From Sphingobium sp. D43FB (GTDB lineage: Bacteria > Pseudomonadota > Alphaproteobacteria > Sphingomonadales > Sphingomonadaceae): a stretch of 64,000 nt of DNA. Positions 9,872 to 18,388 of the stretch are shown here, in pieces. The stretch is taken from positions 124,001-188,000 of the forward strand of contig NZ_NMUA01000003.1 of the NCBI RefSeq assembly GCF_002312805.1, given 5' to 3'. Below the pieces are notes generated by a model that was given only the letters and a program-made list of their open reading frames with translations, was not told the DNA's origin and made no database searches. The position numbers and the translations under genes were made by a program. Numbering within the stretch: the stretch's first letter is position 1; each line of letters starts with the position of its first letter.

Positions 9872-10790
9872 GTTGATTGCGCCCGCCGCGCTTGGCCGCG
9901 AGCATGGCGGTGTCGGCGCAGTCGATCAGCGCTTCGAGATCAAGCGCACCGCTTGCAGTGACCAGCCCGAACGATCCGCTGATCCCGCCGCAGCGCGCCG
10001 TGAGCGCATGGCGCAACTGATCGCCCAGCGCCGTCGCGGTCGGCGCGTCGCGCAGGGGCAGCAGGAGCAGAAATTCGTCACCGCCCACCCGCGCGACCGC
10101 ATCGATGGCCCCGGTATGATCCATCAACAACGCTGCCACATCGGCAAGGCAGGCGTCACCCGCCGCATGGCCGCGGCTGTCGTTCAATTGTTTGAACCCG
10201 TCGAGGTCGAGGAAGATGAGGCTGACCGGCTGCCCTGTATGCGCGGCGTCGGCCAGAATGGCGTCAGCGCGGTTCGCCAGCCCGCGCCGGTTGAGCAGGC
10301 CGGTCAGCGGATCATGCACGGCTTCGAAACTGGCACGGCGCAGGTCGGACAGATCCTCGATCACGGCGACAAACAATTCGGGCTGCCCCGCTGCATCGCG
10401 CACCATCGACACGGTCAGGTTGACCCAGACGATGCCGCCATCGGCGCGGATATAGCGTTTTTCCAGCGTATAACGCGGTATCTCACCGGCATGGAGACGC
10501 GCCAGTAAGGCTTCGTCGGTATCGAGATCGTCGGGATGGGTAATCCGCTGAAAGCCGACCTGCAACAGCGTATCGGCATCATGCCCGCTGATTTCGCAGA
10601 ATCGGGGATTTACCAGCAGGAAGCGGCCATCCAGGCCCGCATGGGCAATGCCCACCGGCGCATGATAAAAGGTCGCTTCGAACCGGCGCTGCGCAAGCGC
10701 CAGTTCAGCGACGAGATGGTCGTAAGAAATGGAGGCGATGCCTCCTTCGATGTTCGATTGGTCGAAATGCCGATGCGACTGCCTGCTCAT
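9849..10790 (-). CDS. PAS-GGDEF diguanylate cyclase
   Basis: A PAS sensor domain lies at residues ~35-150 ([19 protein letters not shown], then ITHPDDL and a PAC-type [12 protein letters not shown]). The GGDEF domain at ~160-305 has an intact active site, RVGGDEF, so it should make cyclic di-GMP. The RxxD inhibitory site is absent (GAID at that position), which suggests no classical product inhibition. No membrane segment or signal peptide is seen, so the sensing is cytoplasmic. The ligand is unknown. Confidence 0.9.
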   Translation of the reverse strand: MSRQSHRHFDQSNIEGGIASISYDHLVAELALAQRRFEATFYHAPVGIAHAGLDGRFLLVNPRFCEISGHDADTLLQVGFQRITHPDDLDTDEALLARLHAGEIPRYTLEKRYIRADGGIVWVNLTVSMVRDAAGQPELFVAVIEDLSDLRRASFEAVHDPLTGLLNRRGLANRADAILADAAHTGQPVSLIFLDLDGFKQLNDSRGHAAGDACLADVAALLMDHTGAIDAVARVGGDEFLLLLPLRDAPTATALGDQLRHALTARCGGISGSFGLVTASGALDLEALIDCADTAMLAAKRGGRNQLRTGYLP

Positions 10791-10852
10791 GCCCCCTCAT
10801 GCGACCGGGAGGGTAAACAGGGCCTTATCTCATGCTCGCTGGACGAAAGAAA

Positions 10853-11572
10853 TCAGAGCCGCGCACGGAACGGGGTGAAGTTGGTGCCTGCGTCGTAAAC
10901 GTCCAGCCCTTCGCGCCGCTTGAGCGCATTGACGACGACATAAGTGACAGGCGTAAGCAGCGCTTCCCAGCCGACCTTCATCGCCCAGTTGGTGACCATG
11001 ACGGTCAGCACCTGCGCATCGGTCCAATTGCCGTAAAAGGCGAGCGGGTAGAAGAGCAGGCTGTCCACGCCCTGCCCCACGATCGTCGATCCGATCGTCC
11101 GCATCCACAAATGCTTGCCCTGCGTCAGCAATTTCATGCGGGCGAGGACGAAGCTGTTGGCCAGTTCGCCCGCCCAGAAAGCGATGAGCGAAGCAAAGAC
11201 GATGCGCCAGGTGCTGCCGAACACGGCTTCATAGGATGCCTGGCCCGCCCAGCCTTCGGCAGGCGGCAGCGCGACCACGACCCAGCTCATCACCGCCATG
11301 AACAGCATGGCGGCAAAGCCCGCCCAGACGCAGCGGCGCGCGCGGGCATAGCCATAGACTTCGGTCAGCACGTCGCCGATCACATAGCCGAGCGGGAAAA
11401 AGAGGATGCCAGCCCCGAAAGTGACGCCACCCAGGCTCGACAATTTAGCCGCGCCGATCAGGTTGGATAGCAGCAGGATCGCGACGAAGGCCGCCATCAC
11501 GAAATCATAATAGCGTAGCGGCCGCGCACCCAGCGCGCCTGCATCGACCCTGTGAACCGCCCAGTCGTTCAT
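10853..11572 (-). CDS. yhhQ: Queuosine precursor transporter (YhhQ/VUT family)
   Basis: Inner-membrane protein of about 240 residues with roughly six hydrophobic helices. It matches the vitamin-uptake-transporter-like YhhQ family, members of which import preQ0/preQ1 for queuosine synthesis. Recognisable segments include FFPLGYVIGDVLTEVYGYARARR and AFWAGELANSFVLARMK. An ATG at 11572 with an AGGG ribosome site is preferred; an ATG at 11584 is four codons upstream. No queuosine riboswitch could be recognised in the short leader. Confidence 0.88.
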   Translation of the reverse strand: MNDWAVHRVDAGALGARPLRYYDFVMAAFVAILLLSNLIGAAKLSSLGGVTFGAGILFFPLGYVIGDVLTEVYGYARARRCVWAGFAAMLFMAVMSWVVVALPPAEGWAGQASYEAVFGSTWRIVFASLIAFWAGELANSFVLARMKLLTQGKHLWMRTIGSTIVGQGVDSLLFYPLAFYGNWTDAQVLTVMVTNWAMKVGWEALLTPVTYVVVNALKRREGLDVYDAGTNFTPFRARL

Positions 11573-11640
11573 AACGCCCTGCATATCGCACAGTCGGGTG
11601 ATTGCAAGCTGTCCCCGGCGTCGCTATCGAGCCTGCCCAA

Positions 11641-11717
11641 GGCCCCGTAGCTCAACTGGATAGAGCACCCGCCTTCTAAGCGGGATGTTGCGTGTTCGAG
11701 TCACGCCGGGGTCACCA
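11641..11717 (+). tRNA. tRNA-Arg (anticodon TCT)
   Basis: Full cloverleaf of 77 nt. The acceptor strand GGCCCCG pairs with CGGGGTC (one G-U), the anticodon stem is CCCGC/GCGGG with loop CTTCTAA, and the T stem GCGTG/CACGC carries TTCGAGT. CCA is encoded. It would read AGA and AGG codons, which are rare in this GC-rich genome. Confidence 0.96.
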
Positions 11718-11813
11718 TCCACCCATGACCATAAGCAGCGCCATACCGATGATGGTGAGCAGCAGCGAGAACCAGAGAAAGCCGAAATCGGGCTTGTCGG
11801 GATCGTGGCTCAT
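11712..11813 (-). CDS. 33-residue single-span membrane protein
   Basis: A short ORF beginning MSHDPDKPDFGF, followed by one hydrophobic helix (about residues 12-33, rich in L, I, M, V) and ending GGW. A good ribosome site, AAGGAAC, lies about 5-6 nt before the ATG. The layout of a charged, proline-containing N-terminus followed by one membrane span is that of an inner-membrane microprotein. It ends inside the 3' end of the convergent tRNA-Arg and lies just downstream of fsa on the same strand. Function unknown. Confidence 0.6.
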   Translation of the reverse strand: MSHDPDKPDFGFLWFSLLLTIIGMALLMVMGGW

Positions 11814-11860
11814 GGATTGTTCCTTGGGCGGGACGACGGTCGCCGTCCCGCCTGTTCAGA

Positions 11861-12514
11861 TCACAGGATCGACTGGCCGGTCTTGGCCCAGTCGGCGGCG
11901 AAGCCTTCGAGGCCCTTGTCGGTCAGCACATGCTTGGAGAGCATGCGGATGACGGCGGGGGGCGCGGTCATGACGTCAGCGCCGATGCGCGCGCTTTCCA
12001 GCACATGGATGGGGTGGCGAACGCTGGCGACGAGGATTTCGGTGTCGAAGCCATAATTGTCGTAGATCAGGCGAATATCCTGGATCAGCGCCATGCCATC
12101 GAAGCCATTATCGTCATGGCGGCCAACGAAGGGCGAGATGAAGGACGCGCCGGCCTTGGCCGCGAGCAGCGCCTGATTGGCGGAGAAGCAGAGCGTGACG
12201 TTGACCAGCGTGCCCTCGTCGGTCAGCGCCTTGCAGGTCTTGAGACCGTCGATGGTCAACGGCACCTTGATGCAGACATTATCTGCGATTTTGCGCAGGA
12301 CTTCTGCCTCTTTCATCATCGTCTCATGGTCGAGCGCGACGACTTCGGCGGAGACGGGGCCATCGACCAGACCGCAGATTTCTTCGACCACTTCGAGGAA
12401 GGCGCGGCCCGACTTGTGGATCAGTGACGGGTTGGTGGTCACGCCATCGAGCAGGCCGGTGGCGGCCAGGTCGCGAATGTCGGCGGTGTCGGCGGTATCG
12501 ACGAAGAATTTCAT
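11861..12514 (-). CDS. fsa: Fructose-6-phosphate aldolase / small transaldolase
   Basis: Compact transaldolase-family TIM barrel of 217 residues. It begins with the family signature [16 protein letters not shown], followed by [11 protein letters not shown], and has the Schiff-base lysine at K83 (CIKVP). Members either cleave fructose 6-phosphate or act as transaldolase; sequence alone does not decide here. It is divergent from the DUF2490 gene. Confidence 0.92.
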   Translation of the reverse strand: MKFFVDTADTADIRDLAATGLLDGVTTNPSLIHKSGRAFLEVVEEICGLVDGPVSAEVVALDHETMMKEAEVLRKIADNVCIKVPLTIDGLKTCKALTDEGTLVNVTLCFSANQALLAAKAGASFISPFVGRHDDNGFDGMALIQDIRLIYDNYGFDTEILVASVRHPIHVLESARIGADVMTAPPAVIRMLSKHVLTDKGLEGFAADWAKTGQSIL

Positions 12515-12655
12515 GGGTCTAGCGCTCCGGGGATGAATGAGTCGGTCCCCTTTAGCCGCTGGCTGCCGGTTTCGCCATCGTCGGCGGCGCAGGGCGGCAA
12601 TTGCAACAAAGCAGCAACATGCCTAAGCCGCAGGAACCCCGCCAAAGGATATGCC

Positions 12656-13306
12656 ATGCTGCTGCGCCGACTGATCATTGCCGTGTCGGTGCTGGCGATG
12701 CCCCTGCCCGTTCATGCGGCGACGCAGGAAAGCCAGGCTTGGCTGACCGAGGTGGTGACGATCAAGGCGGGGCCGGCGGACATCATCACGATCGATTCGA
12801 GCCAGCGCGCGCGGTCGGACAGTCGGAGCGGCGGCGAGCAGTTTCTCAGCCGGATCGCCATCGACCACCGCATCGCCCCGGCCGTGCAACTGGGCGGGGG
12901 CTTTGCCTATCTCAAGAGCGAGGCGGACGAAGAATTGCGGCTGTTCCAGCAAGTGACGCTGACCAAAGGCATCTGGATGGCCCGCACCCGGATGGAGCAG
13001 CGCTTCTTCGATACGGTCGATGCGCCGGTGTGGCGGCTGCGCCAGCGGCTGCAGGCGAGCGTCCCGATCGATGCGGCAAAGCAATGGACGGTGGTGGCCG
13101 CGACCGAAATCTTCTTCCATCTCAATCGCGGACGCCCCAGCGACAAGACGGGTCTGGCGACGATGCGCCACCAGATCGGCCTGCGTCATCCGATCGCCAA
13201 GGGGGTCGATGCGCAGCTTCTCTACATGCGGCAGCAGAATTTTCGCGATGGGCGGCCCGATGTCGTATCGCATGTGCCGTGGCTGACGCTCAGTTGGCGG
13301 ATCTGA
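12656..13306 (+). CDS. DUF2490 family exported protein
   Basis: Protein of 216 residues with a signal peptide (MLLRRLIIAVSVLAMPLPVHA). The rest is amphipathic beta strand (for example QAWLTEVVTIKAG, QFLSRIAIDHRI and VVAATEIFFHLN) and ends in an aromatic strand, LTLSWRI. This suggests a small outer-membrane barrel of the DUF2490 type. The start is set at 12656, with AAAGGA upstream; the longer open frame to 12533 lacks sense. Molecular role unknown. Confidence 0.75.
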   Translation: MLLRRLIIAVSVLAMPLPVHAATQESQAWLTEVVTIKAGPADIITIDSSQRARSDSRSGGEQFLSRIAIDHRIAPAVQLGGGFAYLKSEADEELRLFQQVTLTKGIWMARTRMEQRFFDTVDAPVWRLRQRLQASVPIDAAKQWTVVAATEIFFHLNRGRPSDKTGLATMRHQIGLRHPIAKGVDAQLLYMRQQNFRDGRPDVVSHVPWLTLSWRI

Positions 13307-13351
13307 CGCGCGGCATTTGCGTGGCGGGCGGGACGGGCTAAGGACGGTCCC

Positions 13352-15520
13352 ATGTCCCGCGCCCGCGTCCTCCTGCTCAATGCTGCCCTGGGGCCGCTCG
13401 ACTATCGCGTGCCGCATGGGATGAACGTGAAGCCCGGTAGCATCGTCGTCGCGCCGCTGGGGCCGCGCCAATTGGTAGGCGTGGTGTGGGAGGAAGACAG
13501 CTTCCCCGATGTGGAGAGCGTGGGCGACAACCGGCTGCGCAACTTGCTCGAACTGGTCGACGCGCCGCCCCTGCCCGCGCCGCTGCGCCGCCTGATCGAA
13601 TGGACGGCGGACTATTATCTGAGCCCGCCCGCCGCCGTGCTGCGGATGGCGCTGGCATCGATGGCGGCGCTGGAGGGGACGCGCACGGTCATCGAATATC
13701 GGGCGACCGGCACGGTGCCCGAACGGATGACCGAGCAGCGCGCGCAAGCGCTGGAGCGAATCGGCGAACGGCAGGGGCTGGTGCGCGAACTGGCGATGAT
13801 CGGCGGGGTCAGCGATGCAGTGATCCGTGGCCTCATCAAACAGGATGTGTTCGAGCCGGTCGAGGTGAGCGTGGATACGCCCTTCCCCCTGCCCGACCCC
13901 GATCATGCGCCGCCCGCCTTGTCGGACGCGCAGATGGCGGCGGCGACCACCATGGCCGATGCGGTGCGAGCGCACGACTTCGCGCCCTTCCTGCTCGACG
14001 GCGTCACTGGGTCGGGCAAGACCGAGGTCTATTTCGAGGCGATTGCGGCCGCCATGCGGGCGGGGCGGCAGGTACTGGTGCTGCTGCCTGAAATCGCGCT
14101 GACCGAGCCGTTTCTGGAGCGGTTCGAAAAGCGGTTCGGCACGGTGCCGGTGAATTGGCATAGCGGGCTGCGCCAGACCGAGCGGCGGCGGGCGTGGCGC
14201 GCCATTGCAGCAGGCGAAGCGCAGGTGGTGGTGGGCGCGCGGTCGGCGCTGTTCCTGCCCTATCCCAACCTTGGTCTCATCGTCGTCGATGAAGCGCATG
14301 AAGCCAGCTTCAAGCAGGAGGATGGCGTTCATTATCACGCGCGCGACGTGGCGGTGATGCGTGGCCTGATCGAGAAATTCCCGGTCATCCTGGCGTCCGC
14401 CACGCCCGCGATCGAAACGCGGCATCAGGTGGAACTGGGCCGCTATGCCGAGATCAAATTGCCGTCGCGCTATGGCGGGGCGGAGATGCCGCATATCGAG
14501 GGCGTCAACCTGCTGACCGATCCGCCTGAGCGCGGGCGCTGGATCGCCCCGCCTCTGGTCAAGGCGATCGACGAGACGATGGCAAAGGGCGAGCAGAGCC
14601 TGCTCTTCCTCAACCGGCGTGGCTATGCGCCGCTGACACTGTGCCGCCATTGCGGCTATCGCTTCCAATGCCCCAATTGCACCGCCTGGATGGTCGAGCA
14701 TCGGCTGTCGCATCGGCTGGCCTGCCATCATTGCGGCCATGTCGTGCCCGCGCCGCGTTTCTGCCCGGACTGCAAGGAAGAGGACAGCCTGGTCGCCTGC
14801 GGGCCGGGGGTCGAGCGGATCGCGGACGAGGTGAAGGCACTGTGGCCGCTGGCCCGGATCGCGATCGCCACGTCCGACACACTATTTTCGCCCGCAAAGG
14901 CGGCGGATTTCGTCAAATCGGTGGAGGCAGGCGACATCGACATCATCGTCGGCACGCAACTCGTCACCAAGGGCTATCATTTTCCCAACCTGACGCTGGT
15001 GGGGGTGATCGACGCCGATCTGGGGCTGGAGGGCGGCGATCTGCGCGCGGCCGAGCGGACCTTCCAGCAGATCGTCCAGGTTGCGGGACGCGCGGGACGC
15101 GGGGCCAAGCCGGGACGGGTGTTCATCCAGACGCGGATGCCAAGCAGCGAAGTCATCCAGGCACTGATCGATGGCGATACCGAGCGATTCTATGCGGTGG
15201 AAACCGAGCATCGGCGGCGGGCCAACGCCCCACCCTTTGGCCGTTTCGCCGCGATCATCATTTCGAGCGAGGATGCGGACGAGGCCGCGCAGATCGCCCG
15301 GCTGATCGGCAAGTCCGCGCCGATTATTGAGGGGATGCGGGTCTATGGCCCGGCCCCGGCCCCGCTGTCGGTGTTGCGCGGGCGGCATCGGCACCGGCTG
15401 CTGATTCACGCCACGCGGCAGGTGGATATTCAGTCCGCGATCCGCGAATGGCTGAGTAACATCGTGTGGAAATCCGGGACGCGGGTGGCGGTCGATGTCG
15501 ATCCCTATAGCTTCATGTGA
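13352..15520 (+). CDS. priA: Primosomal replication restart helicase PriA
   Basis: A 722-residue superfamily 2 helicase that reloads the replisome at stalled forks. Visible blocks are the N-terminal 3'-DNA-binding domain, Walker A GVTGSGKTE, the DEAH box VVDEAHEASFK, and the zinc-binding cysteine array from CRHCGYRFQCPNC to FCPDC inserted between helicase motifs. Motif V/VI is represented by GTQLVTKGYHF and QVAGRAGRG. The TGA stop overlaps the next ATG by one base. Confidence 0.97.
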   Translation: MSRARVLLLNAALGPLDYRVPHGMNVKPGSIVVAPLGPRQLVGVVWEEDSFPDVESVGDNRLRNLLELVDAPPLPAPLRRLIEWTADYYLSPPAAVLRMALASMAALEGTRTVIEYRATGTVPERMTEQRAQALERIGERQGLVRELAMIGGVSDAVIRGLIKQDVFEPVEVSVDTPFPLPDPDHAPPALSDAQMAAATTMADAVRAHDFAPFLLDGVTGSGKTEVYFEAIAAAMRAGRQVLVLLPEIALTEPFLERFEKRFGTVPVNWHSGLRQTERRRAWRAIAAGEAQVVVGARSALFLPYPNLGLIVVDEAHEASFKQEDGVHYHARDVAVMRGLIEKFPVILASATPAIETRHQVELGRYAEIKLPSRYGGAEMPHIEGVNLLTDPPERGRWIAPPLVKAIDETMAKGEQSLLFLNRRGYAPLTLCRHCGYRFQCPNCTAWMVEHRLSHRLACHHCGHVVPAPRFCPDCKEEDSLVACGPGVERIADEVKALWPLARIAIATSDTLFSPAKAADFVKSVEAGDIDIIVGTQLVTKGYHFPNLTLVGVIDADLGLEGGDLRAAERTFQQIVQVAGRAGRGAKPGRVFIQTRMPSSEVIQALIDGDTERFYAVETEHRRRANAPPFGRFAAIIISSEDADEAAQIARLIGKSAPIIEGMRVYGPAPAPLSVLRGRHRHRLLIHATRQVDIQSAIREWLSNIVWKSGTRVAVDVDPYSFM

Positions 15521-15729
15521 TGGAAACGCCCTGCCGCAACCTCTGTGCGCTGGATGCGGCGCGCGCGACCTGCACCGGTTGCGGCCGGACGATTGACGAG
15601 ATCGTCCATTGGCGCAGCCTGACCGACGCGCAACGCGCCGCCGTCATGACACGGGTGCAGGACTTTGCGCCTTCGCCGCACCCTTCGGCATTTTCGCCGC
15701 CTGCGCGTCGAACTGAGCCTTCATCCTGA
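15520..15729 (+). CDS. DUF1289 small cysteine-rich protein
   Basis: A 69-residue protein with the DUF1289 signature: ETPCRNLCALD, then CTGCGRTIDEIVHWRSLTDAQR. The four cysteines suggest a small metal or iron-sulfur site. The ATG overlaps the priA stop (ATGTGATGG), implying coupling. Its Ser/Pro-rich C-terminus overlaps the convergent peptidase gene by 86 bp. Function of the family is not established to my knowledge. Confidence 0.82.
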   Translation: METPCRNLCALDAARATCTGCGRTIDEIVHWRSLTDAQRAAVMTRVQDFAPSPHPSAFSPPARRTEPSS

Positions 15730-17155
15730 GCGCATTTTCGCGCATCCCGGATTCATGGGGCGAATAAGCGATCGGGTCGAGCAGAATAGAGGCGCTGGTA
15801 TAGTCACCCCTAAAAGCCATCGCCTGGGCAAAATTGAAGCGATAGCCGGGGTTTTGCGGTAGCAGGCTGAATGCCTTGTAGAGACCGTCATAGCCAAGGT
15901 CGGGCATCTTGCCGCCCCGCATGGCATGATAGCGATAGAAGAGCGCGAGCGGCACCGGGTCTTCGGTATCAGCGCGGTTGGCGCGCACGATCGCCGTCAG
16001 CGCAGCCTTCCAGTCGTCCGCCTTGTCGCTGTCATTGGCACGTTCCAGCAACACTTCTGCGCGAACAGCTTGGGCGCGCGCGGATTGAGGGTTGCTTGCG
16101 ATGGCGCGGTCAGCGGCGGCAAGCGCCGCGTCTGCCTGATCCGCCTTCCATTCCGCTTCCGCGAGCAACGCCTGCGCGTAGGCGTCGCGGGGATATTGGT
16201 CAGCAATGGTGCGGATAGCCGCGACAATTCCGGGCAGTTCTTCCGTCTTGGGGCGGTGGGTCAAGCGTAACTCATCCTCGACCAAAGTCGCCTGCGCTGG
16301 GTCAACAGCGGTAACGGTAATCGCTCCGATCGCCATATCCTTGGGCGTGAGTACGCTGATGAATTGCTTTTTACGCATATAGGCTTTGAGGTCTTTTTCG
16401 AGACCTTCCAGCCCGCCCTCAAAATAGTCCGCCACGTCGCCGTCCGTCGTGCCCTTGGCAATCTCTGTCAGGTAGCGGTTGATCTCCGCCTTCCGGCTGG
16501 AGGCGTGCTGAAAATAGAAATGGGTCAGCAGCCAGGCGGTGCCATAAAAGCGATCGCCGTCTCGCAGGTTCAGTCCTTTGGTTTCGCGCGCCAGCAGTTG
16601 CGTCAATGGATAGGGCTGGCCCAGCACGAGGCCCGGTACCCGTGCCATCGGGATATGGCCGAACTCGATCGATCCGTTTTTGGGGAACTTCACGACGGAA
16701 AAAAATTCGGCGAACCCCTCCACGAACCAGGCGGGGTAGGCGGCTGGAAAATAGTGCAGCATGAAATGATGGGCATATTCGTGGAACAGTATTTCCTCTG
16801 CCCCAATACCGAACTGACCGTTCTTCGTTTCACGTGAGAGGAAGGCGTAGGCGTTCCGTTCCGACGTTGTGTAAAAGCCCTTGAGATTGCGGTTGCCCGC
16901 CAGATCCTGCACCTTGCGGTCGTTGGACAAAAGGTAGACTTTGACCGGACTGCCCTGTTGCCGATCCGTGACGCCATAGAGGCGGCGCAGGAGGAAATCG
17001 AACTTCTCCAAACGTTCAGCAAAGCCGCGCAGCGTTTCGTCCTTGCCCTCGCTGTAAACGGTGAAATGGTCGGTCTTTGCCTGCCACCAGGTCGCGTGTG
17101 CGACGCCGGGCAGCGCGAGCATCAGCGCCGCCAGCGCTTTCAACCAGAATCGCAT
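15644..17155 (-). CDS. Secreted gluzincin-type metallopeptidase with C-terminal repeats
   Basis: Exported protein of about 503 residues with signal peptide MRFWLKALAALMLALPGVAHA. The catalytic zinc motif HEYAHH lies about 130 residues in, and the third ligand is the Glu in WFVEGFAEFF, as in gluzincins. The second half is helical and TPR-like (for example AYAQALLAEAEWKADQADAALAAADRAI). ATGs at 17158 and 17167 are alternative starts. Probably periplasmic; the substrate is unknown. Confidence 0.82.
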   Translation of the reverse strand: MRFWLKALAALMLALPGVAHATWWQAKTDHFTVYSEGKDETLRGFAERLEKFDFLLRRLYGVTDRQQGSPVKVYLLSNDRKVQDLAGNRNLKGFYTTSERNAYAFLSRETKNGQFGIGAEEILFHEYAHHFMLHYFPAAYPAWFVEGFAEFFSVVKFPKNGSIEFGHIPMARVPGLVLGQPYPLTQLLARETKGLNLRDGDRFYGTAWLLTHFYFQHASSRKAEINRYLTEIAKGTTDGDVADYFEGGLEGLEKDLKAYMRKKQFISVLTPKDMAIGAITVTAVDPAQATLVEDELRLTHRPKTEELPGIVAAIRTIADQYPRDAYAQALLAEAEWKADQADAALAAADRAIASNPQSARAQAVRAEVLLERANDSDKADDWKAALTAIVRANRADTEDPVPLALFYRYHAMRGGKMPDLGYDGLYKAFSLLPQNPGYRFNFAQAMAFRGDYTSASILLDPIAYSPHESGMRENALRMKAQFDAQAAKMPKGAAKAQSPAPVS

Positions 17156-17225
17156 CATATCCCCCATTCGGCCCAGCCTTCAGAGTGGCCGAGCGATGGC
17201 ACGAAGGAAAGATACAATCGGCCCG

Positions 17226-18278
17226 CTACTCGCCCTTTTCGCGGGCGAGCAGCGCCCGTTTGCGGTCCAGACCCCAGGCATAGCCGCCCAGCGTACCATC
17301 GCTGCGCAGGACGCGGTGGCAGGGGATCAGCACAGCCAGCACATTGTCGCCACAGGCGCTGCCCGCCGCGCGGACGGCTTGCGGGCGGCCGATGGCCGCC
17401 GCGACCTCGCTATAGCTGCGCGTTTCGCCCGGCGGGATGGCGCGCAGCGCGGCCCAGACGGCCTGTTGGAAGGCCGTGCCGCAGACGTCGATCGGCAAAT
17501 CCGGCGTTTCGCCCGGATGATCCACCAGTACCACGACGGCCTCCGCCAACTGGTCGAGAGTGGCGTCGGCCGGTTGAAGATCAGCATTGGGGAAGCGGGC
17601 GCGCAACTCTGCCTCGCCCTCGCCGAAGCTGATACGGCACAGGCCGCGCGCCGTCGCCGCGACCAAAAGCGGCCCCAGGCTGCTGTCGATCGTGCGCCAG
17701 CGGATCAGCGCGCCGCGCCCGCCATCCTTCCAGGCGCTGGGCGTCATGCCCAGATGGCGGTCGGCGTCGGCATAGGCGCGGCTTGGCGCATTATAGCCCG
17801 CTGCATAGATGGCGCTCGTCACGCTGCCGGGCGAATCAAGCGCCGCCTTCAATCGGTCGGCGCGCAGGGCGCGGGCATAGGCGGCGGGGGTGAGGCCCGT
17901 CTCGCGCTTGAACAAGCGGTGGAAATGATGCGGGGCATAGCCGACATGGGCGGCGATCGCCTCCAGCCGGGGGGCATCGTCGGCCCCCTCGATCAGCGCG
18001 CGTGCCGCCGCGACGGCGATTCGATCGCGGCCCACCTCGTCCGGGCGACAACGCAGGCAGGCGCGGAAGCCCGCTGCGCGCGCGGCTGCAGGGTCTGGCA
18101 GGAAGCGCATATTCTGACGCTTGGGATGACGGGCAGCGCAGCTTGGTTTGCAATAAATGCCGGTAGTGGCGACGCAGCCCACGAAGCGGCCGTCCATGGT
18201 GCGGTCGCGCGCAACGAAGGCGGCCCAGCAGGTCGCATCGTCAGGCATGGAGTCGGCAAGGGCGGTCATCAGGGTCAT
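17226..18278 (-). CDS. ada: Ada DNA-alkylation repair protein and activator
   Basis: Three-part protein of 350 residues. First is the Ada zinc domain, with the phosphotriester-accepting Cys context FVGCVATTGIYCKPSC and the RACLRCRP pair. An AraC-type helix-turn-helix follows (LEAIAAHVGYAPHHFHRLFKRETG). Last is the O6-methylguanine methyltransferase domain with acceptor Cys in IPCHRVL. Methylation of the N-terminal Cys turns the family's prototype into an activator of its own gene. The start is placed at ATG 18278; upstream extensions lack family similarity. Confidence 0.95.
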   Translation of the reverse strand: MTLMTALADSMPDDATCWAAFVARDRTMDGRFVGCVATTGIYCKPSCAARHPKRQNMRFLPDPAAARAAGFRACLRCRPDEVGRDRIAVAAARALIEGADDAPRLEAIAAHVGYAPHHFHRLFKRETGLTPAAYARALRADRLKAALDSPGSVTSAIYAAGYNAPSRAYADADRHLGMTPSAWKDGGRGALIRWRTIDSSLGPLLVAATARGLCRISFGEGEAELRARFPNADLQPADATLDQLAEAVVVLVDHPGETPDLPIDVCGTAFQQAVWAALRAIPPGETRSYSEVAAAIGRPQAVRAAGSACGDNVLAVLIPCHRVLRSDGTLGGYAWGLDRKRALLAREKGE

Positions 18279-18388
18279 GCCTATGGAATAGACGCGGGCG
18301 CTTGACCATGCTTCCCGCGTCTTGCTTTCAAACCATTGCGGCATTTCCCGATTGCGCCGCGCCCGCCATCCAATATGTATGCCCGCTC

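Noticed and set aside
12623..14740. 705-codon minus-strand open frame opposite the DUF2490 gene and priA
   Set aside because: Shadow of priA; no ribosome site, low-complexity His/Arg/Gln composition and no recognisable motif.
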